NCBI RefSeq assembly: GCF_000428145.1
Contig: NZ_ATZJ01000036.1
Location: forward strand, 1 to 43,661
Source: Chitinilyticum litopenaei DSM 21440
Lineage (GTDB): Bacteria; Pseudomonadota; Gammaproteobacteria; Burkholderiales; Chitinibacteraceae
Direction: 5' to 3'
DNA: 43,661 nt
Shown here one piece after another: positions 14,840 to 22,158 of this stretch. Below the pieces are notes generated by a model. It searched no databases, had not been told where the DNA came from, and saw only the letters and a list, made by a program, of their open reading frames with translations. Both the position numbers and the translations under genes were made by a program. Within the stretch, counting starts at the first letter, position 1. Each line of letters begins with the position of its first letter.

Positions 14840-16845
14840 GCTGATTCCTTGTCGGTCTGCGTGCCGCTGGCGGGCAGCAGGGTCGTGCTGTGCAGGGTGA
14901 ATTCGCGGTCCAGTTCGGCGGTGCGGCGGTTGCTGGTCATGGCCAGCACGCTGCCAGTGGCGGCCAGCCTGATCCACAGGCGGTTTTCCCGGATGTAGAA
15001 CATGCAGAAAATGCCGATGACCAGCAGCAGCGAACCCAGATACACCACATTCTTCCCCGGTGAGCGCGTCAGCTGGAAGCCGCTGGATTTGACTTCCTCG
15101 AAGCCGGCCAGTTGCAGATACACCGGGCTGCCGTATTCAAAGAAATTGCTGGCAGCCACGATGGCGTCGGTGGTGAAGCGCACATCGCTGGCGGCCTCTG
15201 CGGCCCGGGCCGGGTCCAGCATGCCGCGCGCCACGCCCACGGCGCCCTGCAGCACCTTCAGATAGGTTTGCGCCACCAGCGGGCGCTGGTCTTCGGGCAC
15301 CTGTTCCTTCAGGAAGCGGTCGATTTCCGGCAGGCCACCGCGGGCAAACTGCCCCAGCACGCCCAGCGTGATCTGCTTGAACTGCTCGCGTCCGCCTGCC
15401 GAGACGCCGCCGGCGGCAAAGGCTTGCGCGGCGGTGAGCTCGGCAATCTCCGCGTGGCGGGCGCCATCCAGCAATACTGCGCGCAAGCGCATGAAGGTGT
15501 CGGGTTTCAGGTCCTTATCAAGGGGTATGCGCGTGAAAGTCATTGGCGCAGAGACCTCCCGGCGCATACCTGACAGGAGATACCAGGCGCCATCATCCTG
15601 CCAGGGCGCCATGTAATTCTGGTACTCGACGGCCTGGCCGGTGTCGTCACGCAGCTTGAAGGTGATCGACGGGCCAATGTTTTTCAGGTTGTGCTCGGCC
15701 TTGACGTTCTGCGCCACGGCCATGGCGCTTTGCAGCGTATCGGCTGGCGGCGGTTCGCCGCCCATGTTTTCGATATTGAAGGGGCGGAAGTCGCCCAGCT
15801 CGAGCTGGAAGCGCTGCTGGCCGATGACCAGCGGCTGCTGGCTTTGCGAGCGGGTCGCCAGCGGTGCGGCGGCGCCACGGGCCAGATCCCAGACCTGCAG
15901 CTCCAGGCCCGAGCCGCCGTCGCCGAAACTGGACTGGTAAATGGCCACGCCCTCGACGATCAGCGGCTTGTTCACTTCGATGGTGCCGCCGGCAAGCAGC
16001 TTGCCGCTGTGGTCGAATACCTCGATGTCGCTGGCGAAACGCTTGGGCTGGCCGGTGGAATAGTGCTCGATGTGAAATTGCTTGAGCTTGAGCAGGAAGG
16101 GCAGTTCCTGCACGAAATAGCCCTGGCCGGCGTTCAGGAAAACCACGTCGGCCGAGCTGCCCTCGGAGAGCGTGACATTGCCGCGAAAGCTCAGATTGTC
16201 GCTGGTCAGCCGGCTGGGCGGCGGCACTTGGCTTTGCGGGATGTCGCGGGTTTCCGGTTGCTTGATGTCGAATACTTCGGCGATTTTCAGCGGCAGATTG
16301 CCGTCCATCAGGCCGCCGATGCAGATCACCACGATGGCCGCATGTGCAAACAGATAACCGAGTTTCTGAAAACTGCCCTTCTTGGCGGCGATCAGCGTGA
16401 AATCGTCGCCCTGGCGGATGCGCCAGCGGTAACCATGTTGCGCCAGATGGGCCGTGACCGTGGCCTCGTCGAGACGCTGGCTGCTTTGCACATGATGGCT
16501 GATGCGCGTCAGCGAGCTCAGCGTGGCGCGCTCGCGATAGCTGCGGATTTCGCGCAGCATGCCCGGCACATGGCGCCAGATGCACAGGCTGGTCGAAAGC
16601 ACCAGAAAGGCCAGAATCAGCAGGAACCAGCTCGAGTGGTAGACATCGTAGAGGCCCAGTGCCTCGAACTGGCCAAACCAGAATTCGCCAAACTCGATGC
16701 GGTAATTGTTGTAGGGCTCGTTCTGCTTGAGGACGGTGCCGATCACCGAGGCAATCGCCAGCACGGTCAGCAGGCTGATCGCAAAACGCATCGACGACAG
16801 CAGTTCAAAGAGCGCACGGGGCAGGGAAGACTGGATGCGGTTCAT
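14836..16845 (-). CDS. resB: Cytochrome c biogenesis protein ResB
   Basis: This 669-residue protein is the ResB/Ccs1 partner of System II cytochrome c maturation. The N-terminus has membrane segments (FAISLLTVLAIASVIGTVLK, then the segment with SSWFLLILAFLVLSTSLCIW), and a further one around HAAIVVICIGGLMDG. A large periplasmic domain follows (about 190-590), then a last membrane segment near residue 600 (NVVYLGSLLLVIGIFCMFYI). It is cotranscribed and probably translationally coupled with the WWD subunit. The cytochrome c4 gene upstream on the same strand is a likely client. A hairpin terminator lies between c4 and resB. The start at 16845 has only a weak Shine-Dalgarno. Confidence 0.93.
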   Translation of the reverse strand: MNRIQSSLPRALFELLSSMRFAISLLTVLAIASVIGTVLKQNEPYNNYRIEFGEFWFGQFEALGLYDVYHSSWFLLILAFLVLSTSLCIWRHVPGMLREIRSYRERATLSSLTRISHHVQSSQRLDEATVTAHLAQHGYRWRIRQGDDFTLIAAKKGSFQKLGYLFAHAAIVVICIGGLMDGNLPLKIAEVFDIKQPETRDIPQSQVPPPSRLTSDNLSFRGNVTLSEGSSADVVFLNAGQGYFVQELPFLLKLKQFHIEHYSTGQPKRFASDIEVFDHSGKLLAGGTIEVNKPLIVEGVAIYQSSFGDGGSGLELQVWDLARGAAAPLATRSQSQQPLVIGQQRFQLELGDFRPFNIENMGGEPPPADTLQSAMAVAQNVKAEHNLKNIGPSITFKLRDDTGQAVEYQNYMAPWQDDGAWYLLSGMRREVSAPMTFTRIPLDKDLKPDTFMRLRAVLLDGARHAEIAELTAAQAFAAGGVSAGGREQFKQITLGVLGQFARGGLPEIDRFLKEQVPEDQRPLVAQTYLKVLQGAVGVARGMLDPARAAEAASDVRFTTDAIVAASNFFEYGSPVYLQLAGFEEVKSSGFQLTRSPGKNVVYLGSLLLVIGIFCMFYIRENRLWIRLAATGSVLAMTSNRRTAELDREFTLHSTTLLPASGTQTDKESA

Positions 16846-16861
16846 TGGGCCGGAAAATGGA

Positions 16862-16886
16862 AAAGAGGGGCGTGCAGCCCCTCTTG
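16862..16886 (-). terminator. Terminator-like hairpin between cytochrome c4 and resB
   Basis: The arms AAGAGGGGC/GCCCCTCTT enclose a 5-base loop. On the minus strand the stem runs into TTCC. It probably reduces read-through from cytochrome c4 into resB. Confidence 0.65.
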
Positions 16887-16994
16887 GATAAGGACCGTCG
16901 GGATTGGTTCCGCGCCGGCCTTGCCTGACATTGCGATCGGGAGTCGCCCGCGAATCCGCTGCAGAAGCAGCAGGCCTGGTGGCGACCGCACGGC

Positions 16995-17615
16995 TTAATG
17001 CAGGGACTGGATGTACTCGGCCACCGCCTTGATTTCGGTGTCGGACATGCGTGCCGCGATATCCATCATCGGCTGGTTGTTGCTGCGTTCACCGGTGCGG
17101 AAGGCCTTCAGCTGCTCGGCCACATAACCGGCGTGCTGGCTGCTCATGCGCGGATACTGCGACGGAATGCCGGCGCCATTCGGGCCGTGACAGGCCATAC
17201 AGGCCGGTACGTTCTTGCTGGCGATGCCGCCACGGTAGATTTTCTTGCCGGCGGCGATCAGATCCTTGTTGGCAGCACCGCGTTCCTTGGGTTGCTGCTG
17301 GGCGAAATAGGCCGCCACATTGCGCATGTCGGCGTCAGACAGCGTGCTGGCGAAGCCCAGCATCACCGCGGCCTGGCCATTCTTGCGCTTGCCGGCCTTG
17401 AATTCCTGCAGTTGCTTGACGAGGTAGTCCGGATGCTGGCCGGCCAGGCTAGGATTGGCCGGAATGACGCTGTTGCCGTCGATACCGTGACAGGCGGCGC
17501 AGACCTGCTCGGCAATTACCTTGCCTTTGGTGACGTCGGCCTTGGTGGCGGCGCCGGCAAACGGCGTGGACAGAATCAGTGCTGCGAAAATGGCGGCAAC
17601 CGGTGTGCGGCGCAT
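16995..17615 (-). CDS. Dihaem cytochrome c4
   Basis: This 206-residue periplasmic protein has a signal peptide (to about A23) and two class I cytochrome c domains. The haem motifs are C39-AA-CH43 and C139-MA-CH143. Probable axial methionines are M85 (AVMLGF) and M184 (QPMMD). The duplicated layout and length are those of cytochrome c4, an electron donor to terminal oxidases in Neisseriales and pseudomonads. The start at 17613-17615 follows GGGAG. It is divergent from engB with a 111-bp AT-richer gap carrying both promoters. The maturation genes resB and ccsB lie just downstream. Confidence 0.93.
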   Translation of the reverse strand: MRRTPVAAIFAALILSTPFAGAATKADVTKGKVIAEQVCAACHGIDGNSVIPANPSLAGQHPDYLVKQLQEFKAGKRKNGQAAVMLGFASTLSDADMRNVAAYFAQQQPKERGAANKDLIAAGKKIYRGGIASKNVPACMACHGPNGAGIPSQYPRMSSQHAGYVAEQLKAFRTGERSNNQPMMDIAARMSDTEIKAVAEYIQSLH

Positions 17616-17726
17616 GGTTTTGCTCCCTCGGTGAGGCATTCCGCCGGTCTTGCGCGGCGGTTGGAATCAATCAAATCCTGTTATTCTATAACAAGACTTT
17701 TTTCCAAACCACACTGGTCGTGCCTG

Positions 17727-18377
17727 ATGTCGCTGTTTCGCGGATTGCAATTTCTCACCACCGTCAATGATTTGCGGGCGCTTCCCGACGAGGGAATCGA
17801 AGTCGCCTTCGCCGGGCGCTCCAACGCCGGCAAATCCAGCGCCATCAATACGCTGGCCAACCACACGCGACTGGCTTACGTTTCCAAGACCCCGGGTCGC
17901 ACCCAGCATATCAACTATTTCGATTTCGGCCGTGAACGCCGTCTTGTCGACCTGCCCGGTTATGGTTATGCCGAAGTGCCGGAAAAAATCCGCGCGCACT
18001 GGGAAAGGCTGCTGGGTCTTTACCTGGTCAGCCGCCGCAACCTGATTGGTCTCGTGCTGATCATGGACTCCCGTCGCCCGCTGACTGCGCTCGACCGGCA
18101 GATGCTCGACTGGTTCCTGCCCACCGGCAAGCCGGTGCACTGCCTGCTGACCAAGTCCGACAAGCTCAGCAAGCAGGACAGCATCAAGATGCTGCGCGAG
18201 GTGGAAAAGGAATTCGCCGGCAATAGCCAGGTCACCGTCCAGCTCTTCTCCAGCCTGAAAAAGCAGGGTGTCGAGCGGGTGGAGGAGGTCGTCGGCGCGT
18301 GGTTTGCCAGCTATGCCGACGAGCAGGCCGCTGCCGCCGATGTAGTCGCTGCGCCGGATGTTACCGACGAGCGGTGA
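17727..18377 (+). CDS. engB: Ribosome-biogenesis GTPase EngB/YihA
   Basis: This 216-residue GTPase is needed for 50S subunit assembly in the family. The motifs are G1 GRSNAGKSS (30-38), G3 DLPGYG (75-80) and G4 TKSD (142-145), with a late SS for G5. The N-terminus LFRGLQFLTTVNDLRALP is typical of the betaproteobacterial branch. The start at 17727 is the only ATG that opens this domain at the expected distance. The C-terminus has a short alanine-rich tail. The region just after the stop holds a probable small RNA gene, recalling the yihA-spf neighbourhood of E. coli. Confidence 0.95.
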   Translation: MSLFRGLQFLTTVNDLRALPDEGIEVAFAGRSNAGKSSAINTLANHTRLAYVSKTPGRTQHINYFDFGRERRLVDLPGYGYAEVPEKIRAHWERLLGLYLVSRRNLIGLVLIMDSRRPLTALDRQMLDWFLPTGKPVHCLLTKSDKLSKQDSIKMLREVEKEFAGNSQVTVQLFSSLKKQGVERVEEVVGAWFASYADEQAAAADVVAAPDVTDER

Positions 18378-18387
18378 AAGATTGCGT

Positions 18388-18415
18388 TTGCATCTTTGCG
18401 AAAGATTCCTATTTT
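18388..18415 (+). promoter_or_regulatory. Predicted sigma-70 promoter of the small RNA after engB
   Basis: The -35 TTGCAT (18388-18393) and -10 TATTTT (18410-18415) are separated by 16 bases. Transcription would begin about 18421-18423, exactly at the first hairpin of the RNA. The promoter begins 10 bases after the engB stop. Confidence 0.55.
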
Positions 18416-18489
18416 TCAATCAGGTGCGCCCCTGCACCTCCCGCTTTTCCTCCCTGAGCGGGTGTTCCGAGCATTCGGAACTCATTGCA

Positions 18490-18526
18490 CCCCGGCTGTC
18501 CCCTTGAGCCGGGGTTTCTTTTTTTT
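18490..18526 (+). terminator. Strong rho-independent terminator (small RNA / engB)
   Basis: The arms CCCCGGCT (18490-18497) and AGCCGGGG (18507-18514) are followed by TTTC and eight Ts. The downstream half of this terminator is duplicated at 23633-23658, marking the island boundary. Confidence 0.9.
18500..18525 (+). other. attL of the integrative island
   Basis: This is a 26-bp direct repeat beginning CCCCTTGAGCCGGGG and continuing through TTTC and a T-run. The identical copy is at 23633-23658. The left copy belongs to a complete terminator, while the right copy has only its second half. This is what site-specific insertion within the terminator would leave. Confidence 0.8.
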
Positions 18527-18543
18527 GTGCAATTTCCTTTTTT

Positions 18544-18618
18544 ATCAATGGTTTGCGATGTGGTTGCGTTGAGTAAATCGGCCAAGTCGGCCCCACGCCC
18601 CGACACACGCCCCGACAA
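18544..18618. repeat. Left-end integrase arm-type repeats
   Basis: Two copies of ACGCCCCGACA lie at 18594-18616, and a diverged TTGAGTAAATCGGCCAAG lies near 18569. Both motifs recur at the right end (23464-23510 and 23530-23618). Repeats near both att sites suggest binding sites for the integrase arm-binding domain. Confidence 0.55.
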
Positions 18619-18641
18619 AGTTTTTTGCTGGCGCTGCCCGG

Positions 18642-19067
18642 TCAGTCTGTCCGCGTGCGTGCTAAAGCCGCTTCCAGCGCAGCAAGGCGTGCGGCTAGCT
18701 CTGTAGTTTCGTGCACATCCACGCGGGTTTTCATGATGCCGACCAGCAGCGCGGCCAGATCAGCAGGCAGCTCGCCTTGCGCCGTCGCAGCAATCACGGC
18801 GTCGATCTTTTCAACCATGCTACCGTCCTGAGGAAAGGCGAACTCGACAAGTGGCGCGGTTGCCTTCGGAATCGGTGCCAGTCGTGCGAGAACTTCGATC
18901 ATCGCCCTGCCGCTGCACGGATCGGCTGAATCCAACGCACGAGCCACAAGCGCATCAGCAAAGTCCTGTTCCGTCATGCCACGGGCTTGCAGCGATTCCA
19001 AAACGAGCTGGCGCCAGCCCTTTCCCCTGCGCCGCTGCGGCTGATTGTCTGCGCTGAATTTAGCCAT
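18642..19067 (-). CDS. DUF5681-like small protein of the island
   Basis: This 141-residue protein of unknown function opens with QPQRRRGKGWRQLVLESLQ. It contains a pattern seen in DUF5681 proteins: a stretch like MIEVLARLAPIPKATAPLV, then AVIAATAQGELPADLAALLV, then an ET-ELAARLAALEAAL coiled helix. Such proteins are common in phage and island genomes and have been compared with small terminase-like proteins, without proven function. The start at 19065-19067 is chosen because GGGAG lies upstream. A longer in-frame ATG at 19112 lacks support. It is the last gene of the island, after a terminator at 19211. Confidence 0.65.
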   Translation of the reverse strand: MAKFSADNQPQRRRGKGWRQLVLESLQARGMTEQDFADALVARALDSADPCSGRAMIEVLARLAPIPKATAPLVEFAFPQDGSMVEKIDAVIAATAQGELPADLAALLVGIMKTRVDVHETTELAARLAALEAALARTRTD

Positions 19068-19179
19068 CGCCGTAAATCTCCCGTATTTTCGATGCGCCAA
19101 TGATAGCCGCAAACTATCGAATATTTAATTTGATAGATGCACGACATGATCGGGTGTTCTGATTTTTCAGGAGGCCATG

Positions 19180-19206
19180 CGGGTATGCTGAATTTTGAGC
19201 ATACCC
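19180..19206. repeat. Hairpin before the DUF5681-like gene
   Basis: The arms GGGTATGCT/AGCATACCC flank GAATTTTG. It lies between the terminator at 19211 and the start of the last island gene and may be an operator. The outer bases resemble the ends of the 48-bp repeat, but the spacing is too short and the core is absent. Confidence 0.5.
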
Positions 19207-19210
19207 CCAA

Positions 19211-19236
19211 GAAAAAACCCGGCGCATGGCCGGGCT
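19211..19236 (-). terminator. Rho-independent terminator inside the island
   Basis: On the minus strand the arms CCCGGC/GCCGGG enclose CATGC and run into TTTTTT. It ends the int-to-small-gene transcription unit just after the gene at 19259-19573. Confidence 0.85.
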
Positions 19237-19258
19237 GTGAACGTTGGTAGAGCTGCCG

Positions 19259-19573
19259 CTATCCTCCCTCAAGCAAACGCAGGATGCCGGCCTCATGGTC
19301 GGATATCGCCTTTATCTGCTCGGCATTTGGGAACCGACTGCCGGGCAAAAGCGCGATGCTGGCGCGATGAATGCCCCAAAGCTCCAGTCGCACACCGTCC
19401 CCGGCAAGATGCATCAGCACGGCCTCAGCCGCCAGTGCTGCGATGATTTCCGCCTTGCTTGTGCGGATCAGTTCGGCCTGTTCAGCATTCGGGCGCGGGC
19501 TAACTTTCAGCCGGTCGCTATCCAGCAGCTCAAAGCTCAGGTCGGCCAGCATGGGCAGATCAGTAAATTTCAT
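19259..19573 (-). CDS. Small island protein with TubC-docking-like N-terminus
   Basis: This 104-residue protein contains LSFELLDSDRLKVSPRPNAE and then LIRTSKAEIIAALAAE. That pattern resembles the TubC N-terminal docking-domain family, often found next to primase or DUF3987 genes in mobile elements and probably mediating protein contacts. The remaining half is not recognisable. The start at 19571-19573 has a strong AGGAGGGGG site. The gene overlaps the 3' end of the DUF3987-type gene by 14 bases, so they are coupled. Confidence 0.7.
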   Translation of the reverse strand: MKFTDLPMLADLSFELLDSDRLKVSPRPNAEQAELIRTSKAEIIAALAAEAVLMHLAGDGVRLELWGIHRASIALLPGSRFPNAEQIKAISDHEAGILRLLEGG

Positions 19574-21392
19574 AGTCTGCCCCCTCCTGATCGTCCGCCG
19601 GGGGCGGTGCTGGATCGGCATCCGCAAAATTCAGGGCTTCCAGCGTGCTACTGCTATTCCCGCTACTTTTGCTACTTTCCGGCCCGTTGGATGCGGGTTT
19701 AGTAGCAGAAGTAGCAGAAGTAGCAGTAGCAGCCTCCGAAAATAGAAATAACGCCCCGTCACGCTCGGCCAGCCAGCGCCTGCGTAGCAGTTCGTCAATT
19801 GCCGCCGTGCGGCGCTGCTTGTTGCGTGATCCGCGCAGCTCCGACGTGCAGCCCTGAGCAATCACTGAACGTGTGAACGATGACAGGCACTTGTGCTGCA
19901 TCCAGCGCAGCAGGCTTTGCGCGTCACGCTCGGTCTGACTCAGGCGAGCGCTTCCATTCGTGCGTGCCCATTCTGCTAGTGAGTAGTTGCACAAGGCGAT
20001 AGCACGGCGCATATCGTCGGCGTCCACAACGGGCAGCGCCAGCCCTCCCTCGAACTGCCGCCAGCAGGCAAACACGGCGGCAATACGACGTGCCAGCTCT
20101 CCGGCACGACCGCCAAACGGGGCGATGTGCGCGTAATCGCCAAACTGCTCGATACTAGCTTCGATACGGTTAAACCACAGCCGCCAGACTTCCACGGCCT
20201 CGGATGTCATGGCGACGGCTGGCAGGGTTAGCCCGCCGTGTTCGTCGGTGTGGATCGCGTGGGCATCCATGGCGGCCAGCGTTTGCCAATAGGCGGCAAG
20301 GCGCTCGTCATCGGTGGCTTTGCGCTCAAGATCGCCCGGCTCGATAAAACGTGTCCCCGTCAGTGACTCAGGGGCGGCCAGCAAAAAGCGCGGAAAAAAG
20401 CCCTGCCCGGATAGCAGCGGATCGGCCATGGCTTCTCGGGCGACAATCGGCTGGCAGCTCAAAAACAAGCCGAAACGGATACCGAAACGAAACCCACTTT
20501 GCCCGTCGCCGATGCGGTCGCGCTCGCAGCCTGAGCCGTCAAACAAGCGCGTCAGGTTGCCAAGCGATGCGCGGCAGGTCTCCGACCTCAGGGAGTGCCC
20601 TCCCAGCGCGACACCGCCCTCATCCGTCGCCCAGCTCATCGCCGGCTGACTGCCACGCACAAAGTCACGAATGATCTTTTCCACCGTGCTTTCCCGGTAC
20701 AGCGTGCGCGGATCGGGCGGGCATTGCGCCATGATTGCGGCGCGGTCTTTCGGTTTGGCGGCTGCGGCAGACTGCTCTAGCCGCTGGCATTCGGCGCGGT
20801 GTGCGTTGCGCTTCTCAATCTCGGACTTGGTGATGGGAGCTGTTGCCAGATTGAAGCATTCCGACTTGCGCCCACCGCTTTCGAGCAGCGTCAGCACAAA
20901 CAGGCTGCATGGCATTTGCCCACCGCTTGGCCTGGGAGCGTCGACAAGGCGCTGCGCGATGTGCGCCACGGCTGCCAATACGGCCATGCCCGCCAGTGCG
21001 TGCGGCGCTTTGACGTGCTCGGCAATCGCGTCTGCTGCGTCCTGCATGATGCCCGGCAGGCAATCATCCGGCCATGGCGTTGCCGGAGCTTCCTCCTCGA
21101 ACGGCTCCGGCGGCTGCGCGGCAGCATCGGTGATGAGGTGCGGCTCCTTCCCATGTATCGGCAGCGGCGCAGGCGGCCCGAAAACTTGGCGGCTGATTTG
21201 CGAAACTATTGTGTTATCGGCGTTGCGACCAGCTTTACGCAAGAAGTCTGCGCGTGCGTCTTCGTGGTCGTCAAACATCAACAGGCTGGACTCGGCAAGG
21301 GCCAGCAGCCTGCTATAATCGTCACCGTGAAACGTCTGCCCGATGTGTTCCACAGCCCCGCCGGCCAGCGGGGTTTTTTGTTGGTCGATCAT
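19560..21392 (-). CDS. DUF3987-type replication/helicase-like protein
   Basis: This 610-residue protein fits the DUF3987 group found in satellite and plasmid replication modules. After an acidic, proline-rich N-terminal 120 residues comes LAGMAVLAAVAHIAQRLVDA, then a P-loop-like segment LLESGGRKSE. Next is SWATDEGGVALGGHSL, where an aspartate-glutamate pair could serve as Walker B. The C-terminal 150 residues look like a DNA-binding helical domain (LSSFTRSVIAQGCTSELRGS) and end in a Ser/Thr/Ala-rich tail encoded by a GTAGCA-type repeat (about 19700-19730). The start at 21390-21392 follows GAGGGGGG. A predicted antisense RNA covers its first codons. Confidence 0.75.
   Translation of the reverse strand: MIDQQKTPLAGGAVEHIGQTFHGDDYSRLLALAESSLLMFDDHEDARADFLRKAGRNADNTIVSQISRQVFGPPAPLPIHGKEPHLITDAAAQPPEPFEEEAPATPWPDDCLPGIMQDAADAIAEHVKAPHALAGMAVLAAVAHIAQRLVDAPRPSGGQMPCSLFVLTLLESGGRKSECFNLATAPITKSEIEKRNAHRAECQRLEQSAAAAKPKDRAAIMAQCPPDPRTLYRESTVEKIIRDFVRGSQPAMSWATDEGGVALGGHSLRSETCRASLGNLTRLFDGSGCERDRIGDGQSGFRFGIRFGLFLSCQPIVAREAMADPLLSGQGFFPRFLLAAPESLTGTRFIEPGDLERKATDDERLAAYWQTLAAMDAHAIHTDEHGGLTLPAVAMTSEAVEVWRLWFNRIEASIEQFGDYAHIAPFGGRAGELARRIAAVFACWRQFEGGLALPVVDADDMRRAIALCNYSLAEWARTNGSARLSQTERDAQSLLRWMQHKCLSSFTRSVIAQGCTSELRGSRNKQRRTAAIDELLRRRWLAERDGALFLFSEAATATSATSATKPASNGPESSKSSGNSSSTLEALNFADADPAPPPADDQEGADYEIY
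21314..21319 (+). promoter_or_regulatory. Extended -10 promoter of a predicted antisense RNA
   Basis: TGC TATAAT is a perfect extended -10 element on the strand opposite the DUF3987-type gene. No good -35 is visible, which extended -10 promoters do not require. Transcription would start near 21325. Confidence 0.6.
21325..21379 (+). ncRNA. Predicted ~55-nt antisense RNA over the replication gene start
   Basis: The RNA would run from about 21325 to a rho-independent terminator (arms CCCCGC at 21356-21361 and GCGGGG at 21368-21373, then six Ts to 21379). It is complementary to roughly codons 5 to 23 of the DUF3987-type mRNA, whose start codon is at 21390-21392. Placement and size recall copy-control or immunity RNAs of plasmids and satellite phages such as the P4 CI RNA. 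That parallel is inference. Confidence 0.6.
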
Positions 21393-21395
21393 GCC

Positions 21396-21647
21396 TTAGC
21401 CCCCCTCGAAAACGCGGTCGAGATAGGCTTGCAGATCGGCGGTTTTGCTCAGGGTGACTGCGGGGCTTGGCTTTGCAGGCGCGGGTATTTTTCCGGCGGC
21501 AATCAGGCGCCAATAGTGGGCAAGGCTGATTCCCAGAAATACGGCGGCGTCACGCGGGCGCAAGGCTGGCGGGAATTGGCCGAACTTGGCGGCAAATGCT
21601 TGTGCAGCGCTTTGGGTGCTGGCTTTGGATGCGGTGCGGGTCGTCAT
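21396..21647 (-). CDS. AlpA/Xis-like helix-turn-helix protein
   Basis: This 83-residue protein ends with a MerR-type winged-helix segment seen in AlpA and excisionase-like regulators: LRPRDAAVFLGISLAHYWRL, then IAAGKIPAPAKPSPAVTLSK and a helix DLQAYLDRV. Such proteins activate integrase or act as recombination directionality factors in P4-like islands. The start overlaps the stop of the upstream gene (ATGA), and the stop lies three bases before the DUF3987-type start, so all three are cotranslated. Confidence 0.8.
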   Translation of the reverse strand: MTTRTASKASTQSAAQAFAAKFGQFPPALRPRDAAVFLGISLAHYWRLIAAGKIPAPAKPSPAVTLSKTADLQAYLDRVFEGG

Positions 21648-22024
21648 TGCGCGGCCTCCAAAGTGCGGATGCTGGCAATGCTTGCGAGCAATAGAACGTT
21701 GCTCAGGCGGGGCAGATCAGGCGTGCGATATGGCTCTGGGTCGGGATCGCCGCCACCTCCTGAAGCGGCTTTCTTGGCTGCATTGCGGCCTGTAGCACGT
21801 GTTTTTGGCGCAACGGAACGGCTATTGCCGGAACGGCTAAAAACGCGGCTAATGGCCGTTGCAGCGGCGGCAACACGCTGGCGTACCATGCTCATGATGC
21901 GCTCGCCAGCCTCAAACGCCATTACAGTTGCCCGGCTTAGGCCAGCATAACGGCTTGCAGGGTGCTCCTGTTCATATGCCGCCAGCTCAGCGTCGCTCAT
22001 TTCAAAGTCATTGATTGATACCAT
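21644..22024 (-). CDS. Unknown island protein
   Basis: I do not recognise this 126-residue protein. The N-terminal half contains MSDAELAAYEQEHPASRYAG and a helix RATVMAFEAGERIMSMVRQR. The middle is Arg/Ser/Ala-rich and basic (APKTRATGRNAAKKAASGGG), suggesting nucleic-acid contact. No membrane or signal segment is present. The start at 22022-22024 has AGGAG at good spacing. It heads the tightly overlapping replication cluster, and 134 bp separate it from the integrase stop. Confidence 0.6.
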   Translation of the reverse strand: MVSINDFEMSDAELAAYEQEHPASRYAGLSRATVMAFEAGERIMSMVRQRVAAAATAISRVFSRSGNSRSVAPKTRATGRNAAKKAASGGGGDPDPEPYRTPDLPRLSNVLLLASIASIRTLEAAQ

Positions 22025-22158
22025 GAGAAGTTCTCCTGATTTGTCTGCCGTAGTACACCTGCATGTCTTGTTCGATGAAATGCTAATTGCGGATCGGACA
22101 TGGCAGAGTGCATACGCATTTTACTTCAAGGAGGCACTGTAAGACGGCAAGCGGCGCA

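Larger units (their letters stand above)
18421..18526 (+). ncRNA. Predicted four-hairpin small RNA downstream of engB
   Basis: About 105 nt contain four consecutive hairpins with almost no spacing. Hairpin 1 is AGGTGC/GCACCT (18422-18439). Hairpin 2 is CCCGCT/AGCGGG (18440-18462). Hairpin 3 is GTTCCGA/TCGGAAC with loop GCAT (18464-18481). Hairpin 4 is a terminator with arms CCCCGGCT/AGCCGGGG. A promoter lies at the right distance upstream. No open frame fits. In E. coli the sRNA Spot 42 (spf) lies beside yihA/engB, but I see no primary-sequence match, so homology is not claimed. An integrative island has inserted within its terminator. Confidence 0.65.

Noticed and set aside
15524..15571. A ninth possible palindromic repeat (GGGTATGCGC...GCGCATACC) in resB
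   Set aside because: The ends and 48-bp spacing fit, but the core does not match the family and the encoded residues look like normal ResB sequence. It is probably chance, though a diverged copy is possible.
18378..18540. tRNA gene as the island target site
   Set aside because: No cloverleaf or anticodon arm can be drawn. The four separate hairpins and T-run fit a small RNA terminator instead.
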